64,000 bases of DNA from Bradyrhizobium hereditatis (GTDB taxonomy: Bacteria > Pseudomonadota > Alphaproteobacteria > Rhizobiales > Xanthobacteraceae). Positions 37,030 to 46,438 of the stretch are shown in pieces. The stretch is taken from assembly GCF_020329435.1 (NCBI RefSeq), contig NZ_JAGKJK010000010.1:1-64000 (forward strand), in the 5' to 3' direction. The stretch's first letter is position 1. Each line of letters begins with the position of its first letter. Made by a program: the position numbers and the translations under genes. The notes below the pieces were generated by a model. That model was given only the letters and a program-made list of their open reading frames with translations. It was not told the DNA's origin and made no database searches.

Positions 37030-38122
37030 CTGGCTGCGGCGCATTCTCGCTGTCGTCGCAATCCTGATTGCACTGACGGTGCTTGTGCCGCTGACCTATA
37101 TCGAAGGCGTCTGCCGGCCCGAGGCCAGCACGTCGGCCTCGACAGCGCCGGCGGTGGCGCTACCCGCCATCGATGAGCCGGGTTACCGGCGCAAGCTGAA
37201 CAACACGTACTTTACTTTTCCCGAGTGGTACATCGTCTATTCCTTCGAGGATTTCGGCCGCTTCCTCGACCGCTCCAGTGAAAGCCAATTTGGTTATCTT
37301 AGCCACATCTTCGGGTTCTGGCGGAGCTTCTGCACCATCAACCGAGCTGTCCCTGCGACGGGAGAATCGCTCGCCGAGGTGAAGACGATGATTTACGTCA
37401 TCGGCGTCAGCTATTCCGTCGAATACGCCATCAAGGGATTTTACGAGAACACCATCGGCCGCGTGTTCGAATGGATCAGGGGCGAGAAGCGTACGCCGCA
37501 GGACGAATTCGGCCGCGCCGTGCTGCAGGACTATGCCGCCTTCCTCCACACCATCCCTTGGTACAAATATCCGTTCCGCGAGAAGCTCCAGGACCTGTTC
37601 GCGATCTCGGCGCCGACGCCAAGCAGCTTGCGCAGCTGGGAACGCGACTTCGCGCTCGGCGCCGAATATTTCGTCAAGATCGGCTATGCCTCGCTGATCC
37701 AGAAGGCGCTCGACGCCAGCAACGACAACGAGCCGCGCGACATCATGTTCGTGGTCGCGACATTGCCGCCCGAAGTGCTGGCAAGGGAGCCGCGGATCAA
37801 GCCGGTCCGCACGCTGACCGCGCAATGGCAATTGGTGCAGACGCCGCGCTACAAGGATTTTAGCGAGATTGTCCAGAGCCTGTTAGATAAGGGATATGGC
37901 ATTGCGGAGGTCGCGGGCAATCACGACATCCTCATCACGGTGATTGCCCCCGGTGCCGCGAAACTCGATATCAAGGGGACGACGGAGCTGTTCTCACTGG
38001 AGCTGGATGCGCGGCCTGGCTTTAGCCGGACCGGCCTGAAGGCTAGGATCGACAAGCTTGTCGACATCAACCGCGAGCTCAAGGCCAGGGGTGCAAGCAT
38101 TGAGCACTTCTACGATTACTGA
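37022..38122 (+). CDS. unrecognised conserved protein with N-terminal membrane anchor
   Basis: 366 residues. One N-terminal hydrophobic helix (LRRILAVVAILIALTVLVPLTYI) is followed by a globular domain containing NTYFTFPEWYIVYSFEDFGRF, FGFWRSFCTINR, TMIYVIGVSYSVEYAIKGFYEN and IPWYKYPFREKLQDL. Aromatic clusters with FPEWYIVYS are distinctive. I do not recognise a family or catalytic motif. It probably faces the periplasm, anchored in the inner membrane. It overlaps the small membrane protein before it and partly overlaps the frame after it, so the three may form one operon. Confidence 0.7.
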   Translation: MLNWLRRILAVVAILIALTVLVPLTYIEGVCRPEASTSASTAPAVALPAIDEPGYRRKLNNTYFTFPEWYIVYSFEDFGRFLDRSSESQFGYLSHIFGFWRSFCTINRAVPATGESLAEVKTMIYVIGVSYSVEYAIKGFYENTIGRVFEWIRGEKRTPQDEFGRAVLQDYAAFLHTIPWYKYPFREKLQDLFAISAPTPSSLRSWERDFALGAEYFVKIGYASLIQKALDASNDNEPRDIMFVVATLPPEVLAREPRIKPVRTLTAQWQLVQTPRYKDFSEIVQSLLDKGYGIAEVAGNHDILITVIAPGAAKLDIKGTTELFSLELDARPGFSRTGLKARIDKLVDINRELKARGASIEHFYDY

Positions 38123-38474
38123 CGGATGTCAGCGCAGAGCCGGCCGATCGTGCCGGATTGCGGGCGCCATTGCGCTCGTTATCTTCGGCTGGCTAGCTGT
38201 GGTCGTTGCGCTGACTTTTGGCTCCGCTCCGGGCAAGTCGATGGCGATTGTTGGTCCACCGTCGCAAACGCTGGCAGCCATCGCAAAGGCCAATGGACGG
38301 ATCCTCGCCTCAAACGATTACTTCACCATCGCCCGCTCCGATGATGCCGGCTTCGTCGCCCGTCTCTACGCGGCAGGCGCCCTGCTGGTACTCGACGCGG
38401 AACAAGCCGGCGGCTGCAGCGGCCTGCCGCTGTCATTGCGAGCCACCCGGTCGGCGCGTAGCGCCGCCGGATGA
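38091..38474 (+). CDS. small membrane protein, 3' end running into a repeat
   Basis: About 127 residues if started at GTG 38091; a TTG at 38100 is equally possible. It has one hydrophobic helix (IAGAIALVIFGWLAVVVALTF) and a compact soluble domain (MAIVGPPSQTLAAIAKANGRILASNDYF ... GFVARLYAAGALLVLDAEQAGGC). The last 15-20 residues, including SLRATRSARSAAG, are read from a dispersed repeat, so the native C-terminus has probably been replaced. It overlaps the preceding gene by 32 bp in another frame. Homology is unknown. Confidence 0.55.
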   Translation: MQALSTSTITDGCQRRAGRSCRIAGAIALVIFGWLAVVVALTFGSAPGKSMAIVGPPSQTLAAIAKANGRILASNDYFTIARSDDAGFVARLYAAGALLVLDAEQAGGCSGLPLSLRATRSARSAAG

Positions 38475-38551
38475 CAGGCTCCGCGAAGCAATCCATATCT
38501 CGGCTAGGTGAACCATGGATTGCGTCGTCGCCTTGCTCCTCGCAATGACGC
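38431..38551. repeat. dispersed palindromic repeat (GCAATGACG family), left arm split by a nested insert
   Basis: The left arm starts TCATTGCGAGC at 38433, is interrupted, then resumes GCGAAGCAATCCAT. The right arm begins near ATGGATTGCG and ends CCTCGCAATGACG at 38550. The interrupting segment of about 40 bp contains the hairpin GGCGC-GTA-GCGCC (38453-38465) followed by GATGACAGGCTCC. The same GATGACAGGCT-ending module is inside other repeats at 46310-46345 and 51851-51880. Confidence 0.85.
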
Positions 38552-38576
38552 GAAGAGTTTGGAGAAACTTGCGAAG

Positions 38577-40172
38577 CTACGACGCGTACTTCTGATAGAA
38601 CGTGTTCGTGAACAGCTCACCCGGATCATACTTCCGCTTCGCCGCGAAGAAGTCGTTGATCTGCGGATACGAGCGCTGCAGCTGATCCTTCGAATAATAG
38701 AGCTGGTAGGGCAGGAAGAATCTGCCCTTGTGCGCGATGGTAAGATCGATCAGTTCCTCGGTTGTCTTCTTCATGCGCCGGTTGCCGTCTTCATCCGTGG
38801 TCTGGTTGATGTAGAGCACCAGCGAGAACGCCGGCTCCGGCGAATAGGTCAGGAAATTGTCTTCCTGATACACCACGCGCACCGACGCATTCAAGAGGTT
38901 GGTCTTGTTGTCGGTCAGCACCTTGCGCATGCCGTCGACGAACGAGATGAACTGGCTGCGCGGGATGAAATATTCGTGCAGGATATCGGTATCGTCAGGC
39001 AATGAGTTGCGCAAGTAAGGCACGGAATCGTGCATCGGGTCGTTGCGGTTGACGAGGCAGGCCTCCGCCGACCCGATCGCCTGCGCCCGCGTCACTGTGC
39101 AGTTTTCCATGCGATGCTCGATGTGCTTCTCCGAAAGCCATTTCACTTCCTGAAACAGCGGCCCCTGCTTGGCGAGATTGACCGTGAGCCGGCGCAGCTT
39201 GACGCCGGACACTTCGCCGAGCGGCTGTCGCTTGAAGTCGCTGCCGTCGACTTTTGTGTAGGTATAGAGCAGCAGCTCCTTCAGAAAACTGCTCGGCGCG
39301 GTCGAGAGATGGCCGTACATCAGGCCGATATCGGCGTTCTTCTCGATCTCGCCAGCGAACAGCGCGGGAAATTCCTTGTAGTCCATCAAGCGGCGGCCGG
39401 TCTGATAGACAAGGTTGTCCGCGATGTCGAGCTCGGCCTCGACGATGACGCCGAACAGGCCGTAGCCGCCGACCACGAGATTGAACAGATCCGCATTCTC
39501 GGTTGCCGATACCGTTTGCTGCGAACCATCCGCCAGCATCACCTTCATCGACTTGATCGATTTGGCGAGCGCACCGGCCTGATGGTCCATGCCGTGGGCA
39601 TTGACTGAAATCGAGCCACCGACGGTGAAGATATCGGTCGACTGCATGGCGCGAACCGCAAAGCGCGGATGCAGCACGTTCTGAATATCGTGCCAGGTCG
39701 CGCCCGGCTGCACCGTGACCGATCGCGAGCTCTCATTCAGAACGATCTTGTTGAAGTCGCGCATGTCGAGCACGATGCCGCCCTTGCGGAACGCCTGTCC
39801 GCCCATACTGTGGCGCACGCCGGCGGTGGTCACCGAGAGCTTGTTGTCGCGCGCAAAGGCCAACGTCTTGGCGATATCCTCGACACTGCGCACCGCAACC
39901 ACGCCGTAGATTTCGGTCTTGCTGAGGCAGCTCGCATCATTGATGCTGCCGCCAAGCTGCGACCATTTCACGTCCTTCAGCGGCGCAATCGCCTTGATCC
40001 GCTCCAGATCAATTTTCGCCTCTTCGCCGCCGACCGCGGGCCCGCAATCCTTGTCCCCCGTGGGATCAGCAGCCAGCGCCTGAAGCTTGCGGTAGCTGTA
40101 AACGCCGAGCAGCACGACGACTACGGCAACGACCGACGCGCCGGTTTTGAATTTCTGTGAAAATTTTCGCAT
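38577..40172 (-). CDS. FAD-binding (PCMH-type) oxidoreductase, membrane-anchored
   Basis: 531 residues. An N-terminal uncleaved-type helix (ASVVAVVVVLLGVYSYRKL) is followed by a PCMH FAD domain: VVAVRSVEDIAKTLAFARDN, TAGVRHSMGGQA (His in the position that can carry covalent FAD), VTVQPGATWHDIQNVLH and TVGGSISVNAHGMD, and GGYGLFGVIVEAEL. The C-terminal cap ends in RKYDPGELFTNTFYQKY, as in sugar or aldonolactone oxidases. It probably oxidises an alcohol or sugar at the periplasmic face. The immediate neighbour is the RND pump, transcribed in the same direction beyond a 136-bp gap. Confidence 0.88.
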   Translation of the reverse strand: MRKFSQKFKTGASVVAVVVVLLGVYSYRKLQALAADPTGDKDCGPAVGGEEAKIDLERIKAIAPLKDVKWSQLGGSINDASCLSKTEIYGVVAVRSVEDIAKTLAFARDNKLSVTTAGVRHSMGGQAFRKGGIVLDMRDFNKIVLNESSRSVTVQPGATWHDIQNVLHPRFAVRAMQSTDIFTVGGSISVNAHGMDHQAGALAKSIKSMKVMLADGSQQTVSATENADLFNLVVGGYGLFGVIVEAELDIADNLVYQTGRRLMDYKEFPALFAGEIEKNADIGLMYGHLSTAPSSFLKELLLYTYTKVDGSDFKRQPLGEVSGVKLRRLTVNLAKQGPLFQEVKWLSEKHIEHRMENCTVTRAQAIGSAEACLVNRNDPMHDSVPYLRNSLPDDTDILHEYFIPRSQFISFVDGMRKVLTDNKTNLLNASVRVVYQEDNFLTYSPEPAFSLVLYINQTTDEDGNRRMKKTTEELIDLTIAHKGRFFLPYQLYYSKDQLQRSYPQINDFFAAKRKYDPGELFTNTFYQKYAS

Positions 40173-40308
40173 GAAGTGATTCCAGGATGGCGAGATATTC
40201 CGGGCGGGCTATTGATTAGTCAAATTGGGACGATACCGGTTCGATAGCCCGGCTGCATTACTGAACCGTTCCCGCGCCTCACTTCTCGGGTCGCAGTCTT
40301 CATTGCCT

Positions 40309-43300
40309 TTAGCGCGCGCGGCGCGAGAACACCGAGATCAGCACCGGCAGCGTCACCAGGATGACGAGCGGCGCCAGCATCATGCCGGTGACGACCACGA
40401 TCGCCAGCGGCTTTTGCACCTGCGAACCGATCCCCTCCGAGACCGCCGCCGGCAATAGCCCGACGCCGGCGACCACGCAGGTCATCAGCACCGGCCGCAG
40501 TTGCAATTCGCCGGTGCGGATCACCGCCCGAATCCGCTCATAGCCTTCGTCGATCAGCTGATTGTACTGCGACAGGATGATGATGCCGTCCATCACGGCG
40601 ATGCCGAACAATGCAATGAAGCCGATCGCGGCTGAGACACTGAAGGGAATGCCTGAGATGAATAATCCGAGCACGCCGCCGAAGATCGCCATCGGGATCA
40701 CGCTCATCGCGAGCAGCGTGTCGACCATCGATCCGAAATTAAAAAACAGGAGCACGCCGATCAGCGCGAGGCTGATCGGCACCACGATCGATAGCCGCCG
40801 GATAGCGTCCTTGAGGTTGCCGAATTCGCCGACCCATTCGATCCGCGACCCCGGCGGAAGCTGGACCTGCTCGGCGACCTTGTCCTGCGCTTCATGGATC
40901 GCGCTGCCGAGGTCGCGGTTACGCACCGAGAACTTGATCGGCAGATAGCGCTCCTGCCCTTCGCGATAGATGTAGGCGGCGCCCGAGATCAAATTGATCG
41001 AGGCGACCTCGCTGAGCGGGATCTGCGTGATCGCTCCGCCCTGCCCGGCTACCCCAATCCGCAGATTGTGGATCGCCTCAGCGCTCTTGCGATATTCCGG
41101 CGCCAGACGAACGATGATCGGGAAATGCCGGTCGCTGCCGGGTTCATAGAGATCGCCGGCGCTGTCGCCGCCGACCGCGACCTTGATAGTGGCATTGATA
41201 TCGCCGGGCGACAGGCCATAACGCGCCGCCCGCGCGCGATCGATATCGATCTGGATCGTCGGCTGGCCAAGTGAAGTGAACACCGCAAGATCGGTGACGC
41301 CCTGCACGGTGCCGAGCACGGATTTGATCTTGTTGGCGGTATCGGTGAGCGCCTGCAGATCGTTGCCGTAGAGCTTGATCGAATTCTCGCCCTTGACGCC
41401 CGACACCGCTTCCGACACGTTGTCCTGCAGATATTGCGAGAAGTTGAATTCGACCCCGGGGAATTTGTCCTGCAATTGCCCCAATAGTTGCACGGTCAAT
41501 TCGTCCTTGTCGCGGGTATCAGGCCATTCGCTGATGGGCTTTAGGGGCGCGAAGAATTCGGCATTGAACACGCCGGCGGCGTCGGTGCCGTCGTCGGGGC
41601 GGCCGTGCTGCGAAACCACCGATTCCACTTCGGGCCGCGCGCGGATCATCTTGCGCATCTCGTTGACGTAGGCGTTGCCCTCCTGCAGCGAAATGGTTGG
41701 CGGCAGCGTGGCGCGGATCCACAGATTGCCTTCTTCCAGCTTGGGCAGGAATTCCAGTCCGAGCATCCGCGCGAACACGATGGTCATCAGGACCAGACCG
41801 GCGGCGCCGGCGAGCACGATCCTGCGGTTGATAATCGCCCATTTCAGCACCGGCACATAGAGCCGGTCGAGTTGCTTCACGACCCAAGTCTCGCCTTCAT
41901 GCAGATGTGAGGGAAGGATGATCGCGCTCAAAGCCGGCGTCACCGTAAAGGTCGCGATCAGTCCGCCCGCCAGCGCATAGGCATAGGTCCGCGCCATCGG
42001 CCCGAAGATGTTGCCTTCAACGCCGCTCAGCGTGAACAGCGGCAGGAAGGCGGCAATGATGATGGCGGCGGCGAAGAAGATCGAGCGCGACACGTCGGCA
42101 GCCGCGGAGAGAATCGCGTGACTCTTGATGCCCATCGTGGTCTCGAAGGAGATATGGCTCTGCTCGACTTCCGACAGCGCAGTCGTCAGGGTCAGCCGCC
42201 GGAAGATCGCCTCCACCATGATCACGGTGGCATCGACGATCAGGCCGAAATCGATCGCGCCGACCGACAGCAGGTTGGCGGATTCGCCGCGCAGCACCAG
42301 GATGATGACCGCGAAAAACAGCGCAAACGGGATCGTCGCGCCGACGATCAGCGCGCTGCGGAGGTCACCGAGGAATACCCACTGCAGCAGCACGATCAGG
42401 ATGATCCCGACCACCATGTTGTGCAGCACCGTATGCGTGGTGAGGTCGATCAGATCCTTGCGGTCGTAGATGCGCTCGATCTTGACGCCGGGCGGCAGCA
42501 CGCTGGAATTGTTGATCTCGCGAACGAGCTTTTCGACCCGGGCAATCGTCGGCGAGCTCTGCTCGCCGCGCCGCATCAAGACGATGCCCTGCACGATGTC
42601 GTCGTCCTGGTCGAGGCCGGCAATGCCGAGCCGCGGCTTCTCCCCGATCGTGACATGGGCGATATCGCGTACCAGCACCGGATTGCCGCCCGATTGCGAC
42701 ACCATGGTGTTGTTGAGATCGTCGATCGAGCGGATCAGGCCAACGCCGCGCACCACGGCCGATTGCGCGCCGATGTTGACGGTGTTGCCACCGACATTGA
42801 TGTTGGCGTTGGAAACGGCCTGCAGCACCTGCGGCAATGTCAGCCCGTTGGCGACCAGCTTGTTGAAATCGACCTGCAGCTCATAGGTCTTGGTCTTGCC
42901 GCCCCAACCGGTGACGTCGATCACTCCGGGTACGGCGCGGAAGCGGCGCTGCAGCACCCAGTCCTGCAGCGTCTTGAGGTCGAGCACGCTGTAATTCGGC
43001 GGGCCTTTTAAGCGGTAACGAAAAATCTCGCCGATCGGGCTGAGCGGCGAGATGGTCGGCTGCACATTGCCTGGCAGCGGCGGCAATTGCGCCAGGCGGT
43101 TCAATACCTGCTGCAACGCCTCTTCATAGGTGTAATCGAACGAGAATTGCAGTTTGACGTCGGACAATCCGTACAGCGAGATAGTTCTGATAGTACGCAG
43201 ATTCTTGATGCCGGCGACCTGGGTCTCGATCGGGATCGTGATGTAACGCTCGATCTCTTCCGACGACAGGCCCGGGCTCTGCGTCACGATATCGACCATG

Positions 43301-43431
43301 GGCGGGGTCGGATCGGGATAGGCTTCGATATTGAGCTGCTTGAATGCGATCAGGCCGCCGACCAGCACCGCGATAAACATGCCGACCATCAAATATCGGC
43401 GGCTGACTGCTAGGGCGACCAGGCGATCCAC
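40309..43431 (-). CDS. CzcA/CusA-type heavy-metal RND efflux pump
   Basis: 1040 residues, the full size of an RND transporter. The large periplasmic loops and twelve membrane helices are recognisable. Helix 4 carries DFGLIVDATVIMVE with D394, D400 and E407, the proton-relay signature of the heavy-metal-efflux group. Other landmarks: FKQLNIEAYPDPTPPMVDIVTQSPGLSSEEIERYITIPIE near the N-terminus, VIPMAIFGGVLGLFISGIPFSV and GIAVMDGIIILSQYNQ in the second half. An adaptor gene lies 23 bp upstream. No outer-membrane channel gene is adjacent. The metal cannot be named from sequence alone. Confidence 0.93.
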   Translation of the reverse strand: MDRLVALAVSRRYLMVGMFIAVLVGGLIAFKQLNIEAYPDPTPPMVDIVTQSPGLSSEEIERYITIPIETQVAGIKNLRTIRTISLYGLSDVKLQFSFDYTYEEALQQVLNRLAQLPPLPGNVQPTISPLSPIGEIFRYRLKGPPNYSVLDLKTLQDWVLQRRFRAVPGVIDVTGWGGKTKTYELQVDFNKLVANGLTLPQVLQAVSNANINVGGNTVNIGAQSAVVRGVGLIRSIDDLNNTMVSQSGGNPVLVRDIAHVTIGEKPRLGIAGLDQDDDIVQGIVLMRRGEQSSPTIARVEKLVREINNSSVLPPGVKIERIYDRKDLIDLTTHTVLHNMVVGIILIVLLQWVFLGDLRSALIVGATIPFALFFAVIILVLRGESANLLSVGAIDFGLIVDATVIMVEAIFRRLTLTTALSEVEQSHISFETTMGIKSHAILSAAADVSRSIFFAAAIIIAAFLPLFTLSGVEGNIFGPMARTYAYALAGGLIATFTVTPALSAIILPSHLHEGETWVVKQLDRLYVPVLKWAIINRRIVLAGAAGLVLMTIVFARMLGLEFLPKLEEGNLWIRATLPPTISLQEGNAYVNEMRKMIRARPEVESVVSQHGRPDDGTDAAGVFNAEFFAPLKPISEWPDTRDKDELTVQLLGQLQDKFPGVEFNFSQYLQDNVSEAVSGVKGENSIKLYGNDLQALTDTANKIKSVLGTVQGVTDLAVFTSLGQPTIQIDIDRARAARYGLSPGDINATIKVAVGGDSAGDLYEPGSDRHFPIIVRLAPEYRKSAEAIHNLRIGVAGQGGAITQIPLSEVASINLISGAAYIYREGQERYLPIKFSVRNRDLGSAIHEAQDKVAEQVQLPPGSRIEWVGEFGNLKDAIRRLSIVVPISLALIGVLLFFNFGSMVDTLLAMSVIPMAIFGGVLGLFISGIPFSVSAAIGFIALFGIAVMDGIIILSQYNQLIDEGYERIRAVIRTGELQLRPVLMTCVVAGVGLLPAAVSEGIGSQVQKPLAIVVVTGMMLAPLVILVTLPVLISVFSRRAR

Positions 43432-43454
43432 AGATCGAAGCTTTCAATGAGGGA

Positions 43455-44699
43455 TCAGCTGCCGGACGCGGCACGATCAATGAAGAGTGCGCCCTTGGTG
43501 ACGATCTGCTCGCCGGGCCTCAAATTGCCGACCGCCTCGACGAGATCGCCATTGGTGAGGCCGGGCTTGATCTGACGCAGTTCAATCGTCTTGTCGGCAT
43601 GCGCGACCCAGATCCGGACCTGATCGCCCTCATAGATCAGCGCCTGCTTCGGCACGCCGACCGCCGGACGGTCGCCCGCCGAATAGATGGTGACGTTGGC
43701 GAACATCTCGGGCCTCAGCGTACCGTTCTTGTTGTCGATGGTGGCGCGCACCAAGAGCCGCCGCGTTGCCGGATCAATCGCGGTGGCGACGTAGTTGATC
43801 CGCGCGGACAGCGAACGGCCCGGCAGCGCCAGCACGTTGAAGGTCACGTCCTGCCCGATCGCGACATCGGCGCAGTCGCTTTCGCGGACGAAGGCCGTGA
43901 GCCAGACGGTCGAGAGGTCGCCGATCACATAGACGGGATCGCTGGCGCCCGCATTGACGTACTGGCCCGGACCGATTTTGCGCTGGACCACGGTGCCGCC
44001 GATTGGCGCGAAGATAGTGATTTCGGGATTGATGCGGCCCTTTTCCTGGAAAGTCGCGATGTCCTCGTCGGTGAGGCCAAGCAGACGCAATTTGTTGCGC
44101 GCGGCTTCCAGCGCGGTCTGCGAGGACCGCATGTCGTTCTGCGCCTGGATCAAGGTCGCTTGGCTCTGCTGATAGTCCTTCAGCGGAACGGCCTTGCCCT
44201 CGAACAGATCCTTGGCCCGCTGTCCCTGCAGCTCCGCCAGATCGAGCGCGGACTTCGCCTTGTTCATCGCGGTCATGGCCGCGATGAAATCGTTTTGCGC
44301 CTGAATGTTGTCGGCGGTCTCGATCACGAACAGCGGCTGGCCCTTGACGACGGTGTCGCCCGGCTTGGCCAGCAGCCTGGTGACGCGGCCGGCATAGGGC
44401 GAGAACACCGGCGTCGAGCGATCTTCGTCGATCGCGATCTTGCCTTCGGTGACGTGCTCGGCGCGGAAGCCGCGTTCGGTGACGGGCTGAATAGTCAGGC
44501 TGGCCCATTCGGCCGGGCTCGGCGTGTAGCGCTGCAGCCCCTTGCGGGACTGGCTCGATATCTCCGAATGCCCGCGCTTTGAGCCGCCGATCTGGGTCGT
44601 GCCATAGGCGGCCGCCCCGGCCAACGCCACCAGGGCGATGGCCACGGCCCAGCGTTTCGGGCTCATGATCTGCATTCGCTTGGCAAATTCGTTAGGCAT
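43455..44699 (-). CDS. RND periplasmic adaptor (membrane fusion protein)
   Basis: 414 residues from ATG 44699 (MPNEFAKRMQIM); ATG 44675 is an alternative and the frame extends 24 codons upstream without support. A signal or anchor helix (RWAVAIALVALAGAAAYG) is followed by the lipoyl domain (VFSPYAGRVTRLLAKPGDTVVKGQPLFVIE), a long helical hairpin (NDFIAAMTAMNKAKSALDLAELQGQ ... AARNKLRLLGLTDEDI), a second lipoyl half (ITIFAPIGGTVVQRKIGPGQYV) and beta-barrel and proximal domains. It couples the CzcA-type pump, whose gene follows 23 bp later, to an outer-membrane channel. Confidence 0.92.
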   Translation of the reverse strand: MPNEFAKRMQIMSPKRWAVAIALVALAGAAAYGTTQIGGSKRGHSEISSQSRKGLQRYTPSPAEWASLTIQPVTERGFRAEHVTEGKIAIDEDRSTPVFSPYAGRVTRLLAKPGDTVVKGQPLFVIETADNIQAQNDFIAAMTAMNKAKSALDLAELQGQRAKDLFEGKAVPLKDYQQSQATLIQAQNDMRSSQTALEAARNKLRLLGLTDEDIATFQEKGRINPEITIFAPIGGTVVQRKIGPGQYVNAGASDPVYVIGDLSTVWLTAFVRESDCADVAIGQDVTFNVLALPGRSLSARINYVATAIDPATRRLLVRATIDNKNGTLRPEMFANVTIYSAGDRPAVGVPKQALIYEGDQVRIWVAHADKTIELRQIKPGLTNGDLVEAVGNLRPGEQIVTKGALFIDRAASGS

Positions 44700-44834
44700 G
44701 CGGGGCGGGAACCGATCAGCGACAATTTGTCTCAGCCATGGCCTATAGTGCCTAAACAGCGTTCTGCACAACCGAAAAAACAGGAAAGCAGCCCCTCCGG
44801 ACGCAGTTAAAGTTCCGAACGGTTGGCAGCACTG

Positions 44835-46229
44835 TCATTCCCGAGCCGGCCATTGCGGTGGATGGCTGCCGAGCGGCATCGCCGGACGGGCCCAAAACGC
44901 AGGCGTTTTCGACAGAATCGCTGAATGCCTGACCGACCGCAGCACGCCAAAACCTGAATCCACCTCCTCGATGAAGGGCAGCACCGCCTCCCCCGTAAGA
45001 TCACGGGTATCCAGCCCGCCCGGGACTCGTCCGAGATTCCACAGCCAGCGTCCGGTCTGCGCCAGCGACACCTGGACGTGCCAACTGCCGCCTTCACGCG
45101 CCCGACGCGCTTTCGCCATCATGGCGCCGAACGCCATGAAGTAGCCGGTGGCGTGATCGAGCATTTGCGCCGGCAATTCCTTCGGCCCAACGATGCCGGC
45201 GGCCTGCCCCTCCGCATGGTTGAAGCCGGTCGCGGTCTGCACCAGCGAGTCGAAGCCGCGCCGCTCCGCCCATGGCCCGGCATGACCATAGGCCGACAAC
45301 GTGACATAAATGATGCCGGGATTGATGCGCGCGGCGTCTTCCGGCGGGAAGCCAAGGCTTGCGAGCGCGCGCGGCCGATAGCCCTGCGAAAAAATATCCG
45401 CCTCTCGCAGCAGTTCACGCAAAGCCGTGCGCCCCTGCTCGTTCTTGAGTTCGACAAAGCTCGTCAACTTGCCGCGGCCGGTGTCGATGGTGAGCCACGG
45501 AATCGCCGGCAGTTCGGGCCCTGAGATCAGCAGCACGTCGGCGCCATGCGCGGCGAGCGTTCGCCCCGCGACCGGCCCCGCGATCACGCGCGACAGGTCG
45601 AGCACGCGAATGCCGGCAAGCGGCCGTTTGCCCCTCGGCCACCGCTTTGGTGCAGCTTCGCCGATTTTCGTGATCGAGATCAGCGGCAATCCGGCCAGCG
45701 CCCTGGCGTGGGGCGTCGCCGACCATTCGTCGTGAGAGCGCATGAAGGCGACGACGGCGCCGCCCGCATAGGCTGCGGTCTCGAACGCTTCGCCGTCCCA
45801 TTGCAGCAGAGCGGCCTGAACGGCGTCACGCTCCGCCTGGCAGTTCAGCACGCGACAAACGGCGTCGCGATGATGCGGAAAATTGGTGTGCAGCCGCACG
45901 AAACCGTCGCGGGTTTTGTAGGTGCCGGCGATCGCATCCCAGGCCGGCGGTGGCGGCTTGCCGTCGACGCGGAGATAACGCTCGCTCCGGCATTCGACCA
46001 CGGCGTGGCGCATATCGACGGTGACTTCCTGCGCCTCGCCGCTGCGCATTTTCCAGATCGCGGCCGCGGCGAGCGCGCTTGTCGCGACGCTGATTTGTGC
46101 GGCGGCAGCGACGCGAAACGAGGACGGCAGTTGTGGCCCCTCGCCGGTCAGCGTAAGTGCGTCGAGCGCGGAAGCTTCGCCGCCGACGGAGGTCCAGATA
46201 TCGGAAAGGATTTCGCGGGGGCTTTGCAT
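44835..46229 (-). CDS. CoA-transferase, class III (CaiB/BaiF-type)
   Basis: 464 residues from ATG 46229, which has AAAGGA seven bases upstream; longer readings from 46307 run through a repeat and are rejected. The class III landmarks are the Rossmann-like LAGIRVLDLSRVIAGPVAGRTLAAHGADVLLI, ELKNEQGRTALRELLREADIFSQGYRPRAL and FDSLVQTATGFNHAEG. The order of segments is unusual in that a roughly 190-residue family-like domain precedes the classical start (LDLSRVIAGP). It would move CoA between carboxylates. It is monocistronic, with a long repeat upstream. Confidence 0.85.
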   Translation of the reverse strand: MQSPREILSDIWTSVGGEASALDALTLTGEGPQLPSSFRVAAAAQISVATSALAAAAIWKMRSGEAQEVTVDMRHAVVECRSERYLRVDGKPPPPAWDAIAGTYKTRDGFVRLHTNFPHHRDAVCRVLNCQAERDAVQAALLQWDGEAFETAAYAGGAVVAFMRSHDEWSATPHARALAGLPLISITKIGEAAPKRWPRGKRPLAGIRVLDLSRVIAGPVAGRTLAAHGADVLLISGPELPAIPWLTIDTGRGKLTSFVELKNEQGRTALRELLREADIFSQGYRPRALASLGFPPEDAARINPGIIYVTLSAYGHAGPWAERRGFDSLVQTATGFNHAEGQAAGIVGPKELPAQMLDHATGYFMAFGAMMAKARRAREGGSWHVQVSLAQTGRWLWNLGRVPGGLDTRDLTGEAVLPFIEEVDSGFGVLRSVRHSAILSKTPAFWARPAMPLGSHPPQWPARE

Positions 46230-46287
46230 TAACGTCCTTTCACTGGCGCCTGATGCCTTTGCGTGCTTCAGATTGTGTTCGAGCAAG

Positions 46288-46414
46288 CGTAGCCCGGAGG
46301 GTATCAACGGGTCGCGCGAATGCGCGCCTGATGACAGGCTCCGCGCAATCCAGGTCAGGGCGATCCGCTTGGTAAGATCGTCCTGGATTTCTCTCGCGCT
46401 CCATCCAGGCTACG
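46288..46414. repeat. dispersed palindromic repeat (GTAGCCCGGA family) with nested insert
   Basis: The left arm starts CGTAGCCCGGAG and the right arm ends CTCCATCCAGGCTACG, with GCGCAATCCAGG and CCTGGATTTC in between. The left arm is interrupted by a segment with the hairpin GCGCG-AATG-CGCGC (46314-46327) followed by CTGATGACAGGCTCC, the same module found inside other repeats at 38.45 and 51.86 kb. It lies upstream of the minus-strand CoA-transferase start and just before the plus-strand small membrane protein. Confidence 0.8.
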
Positions 46415-46438
46415 TCCCTAACCAGCGAAGGAGTTGCA

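Noticed and set aside
43599..44582. 327-codon plus-strand frame opposite the adaptor gene
   Set aside because: No recognisable domain and Asp/Arg/Gly-rich antisense composition.
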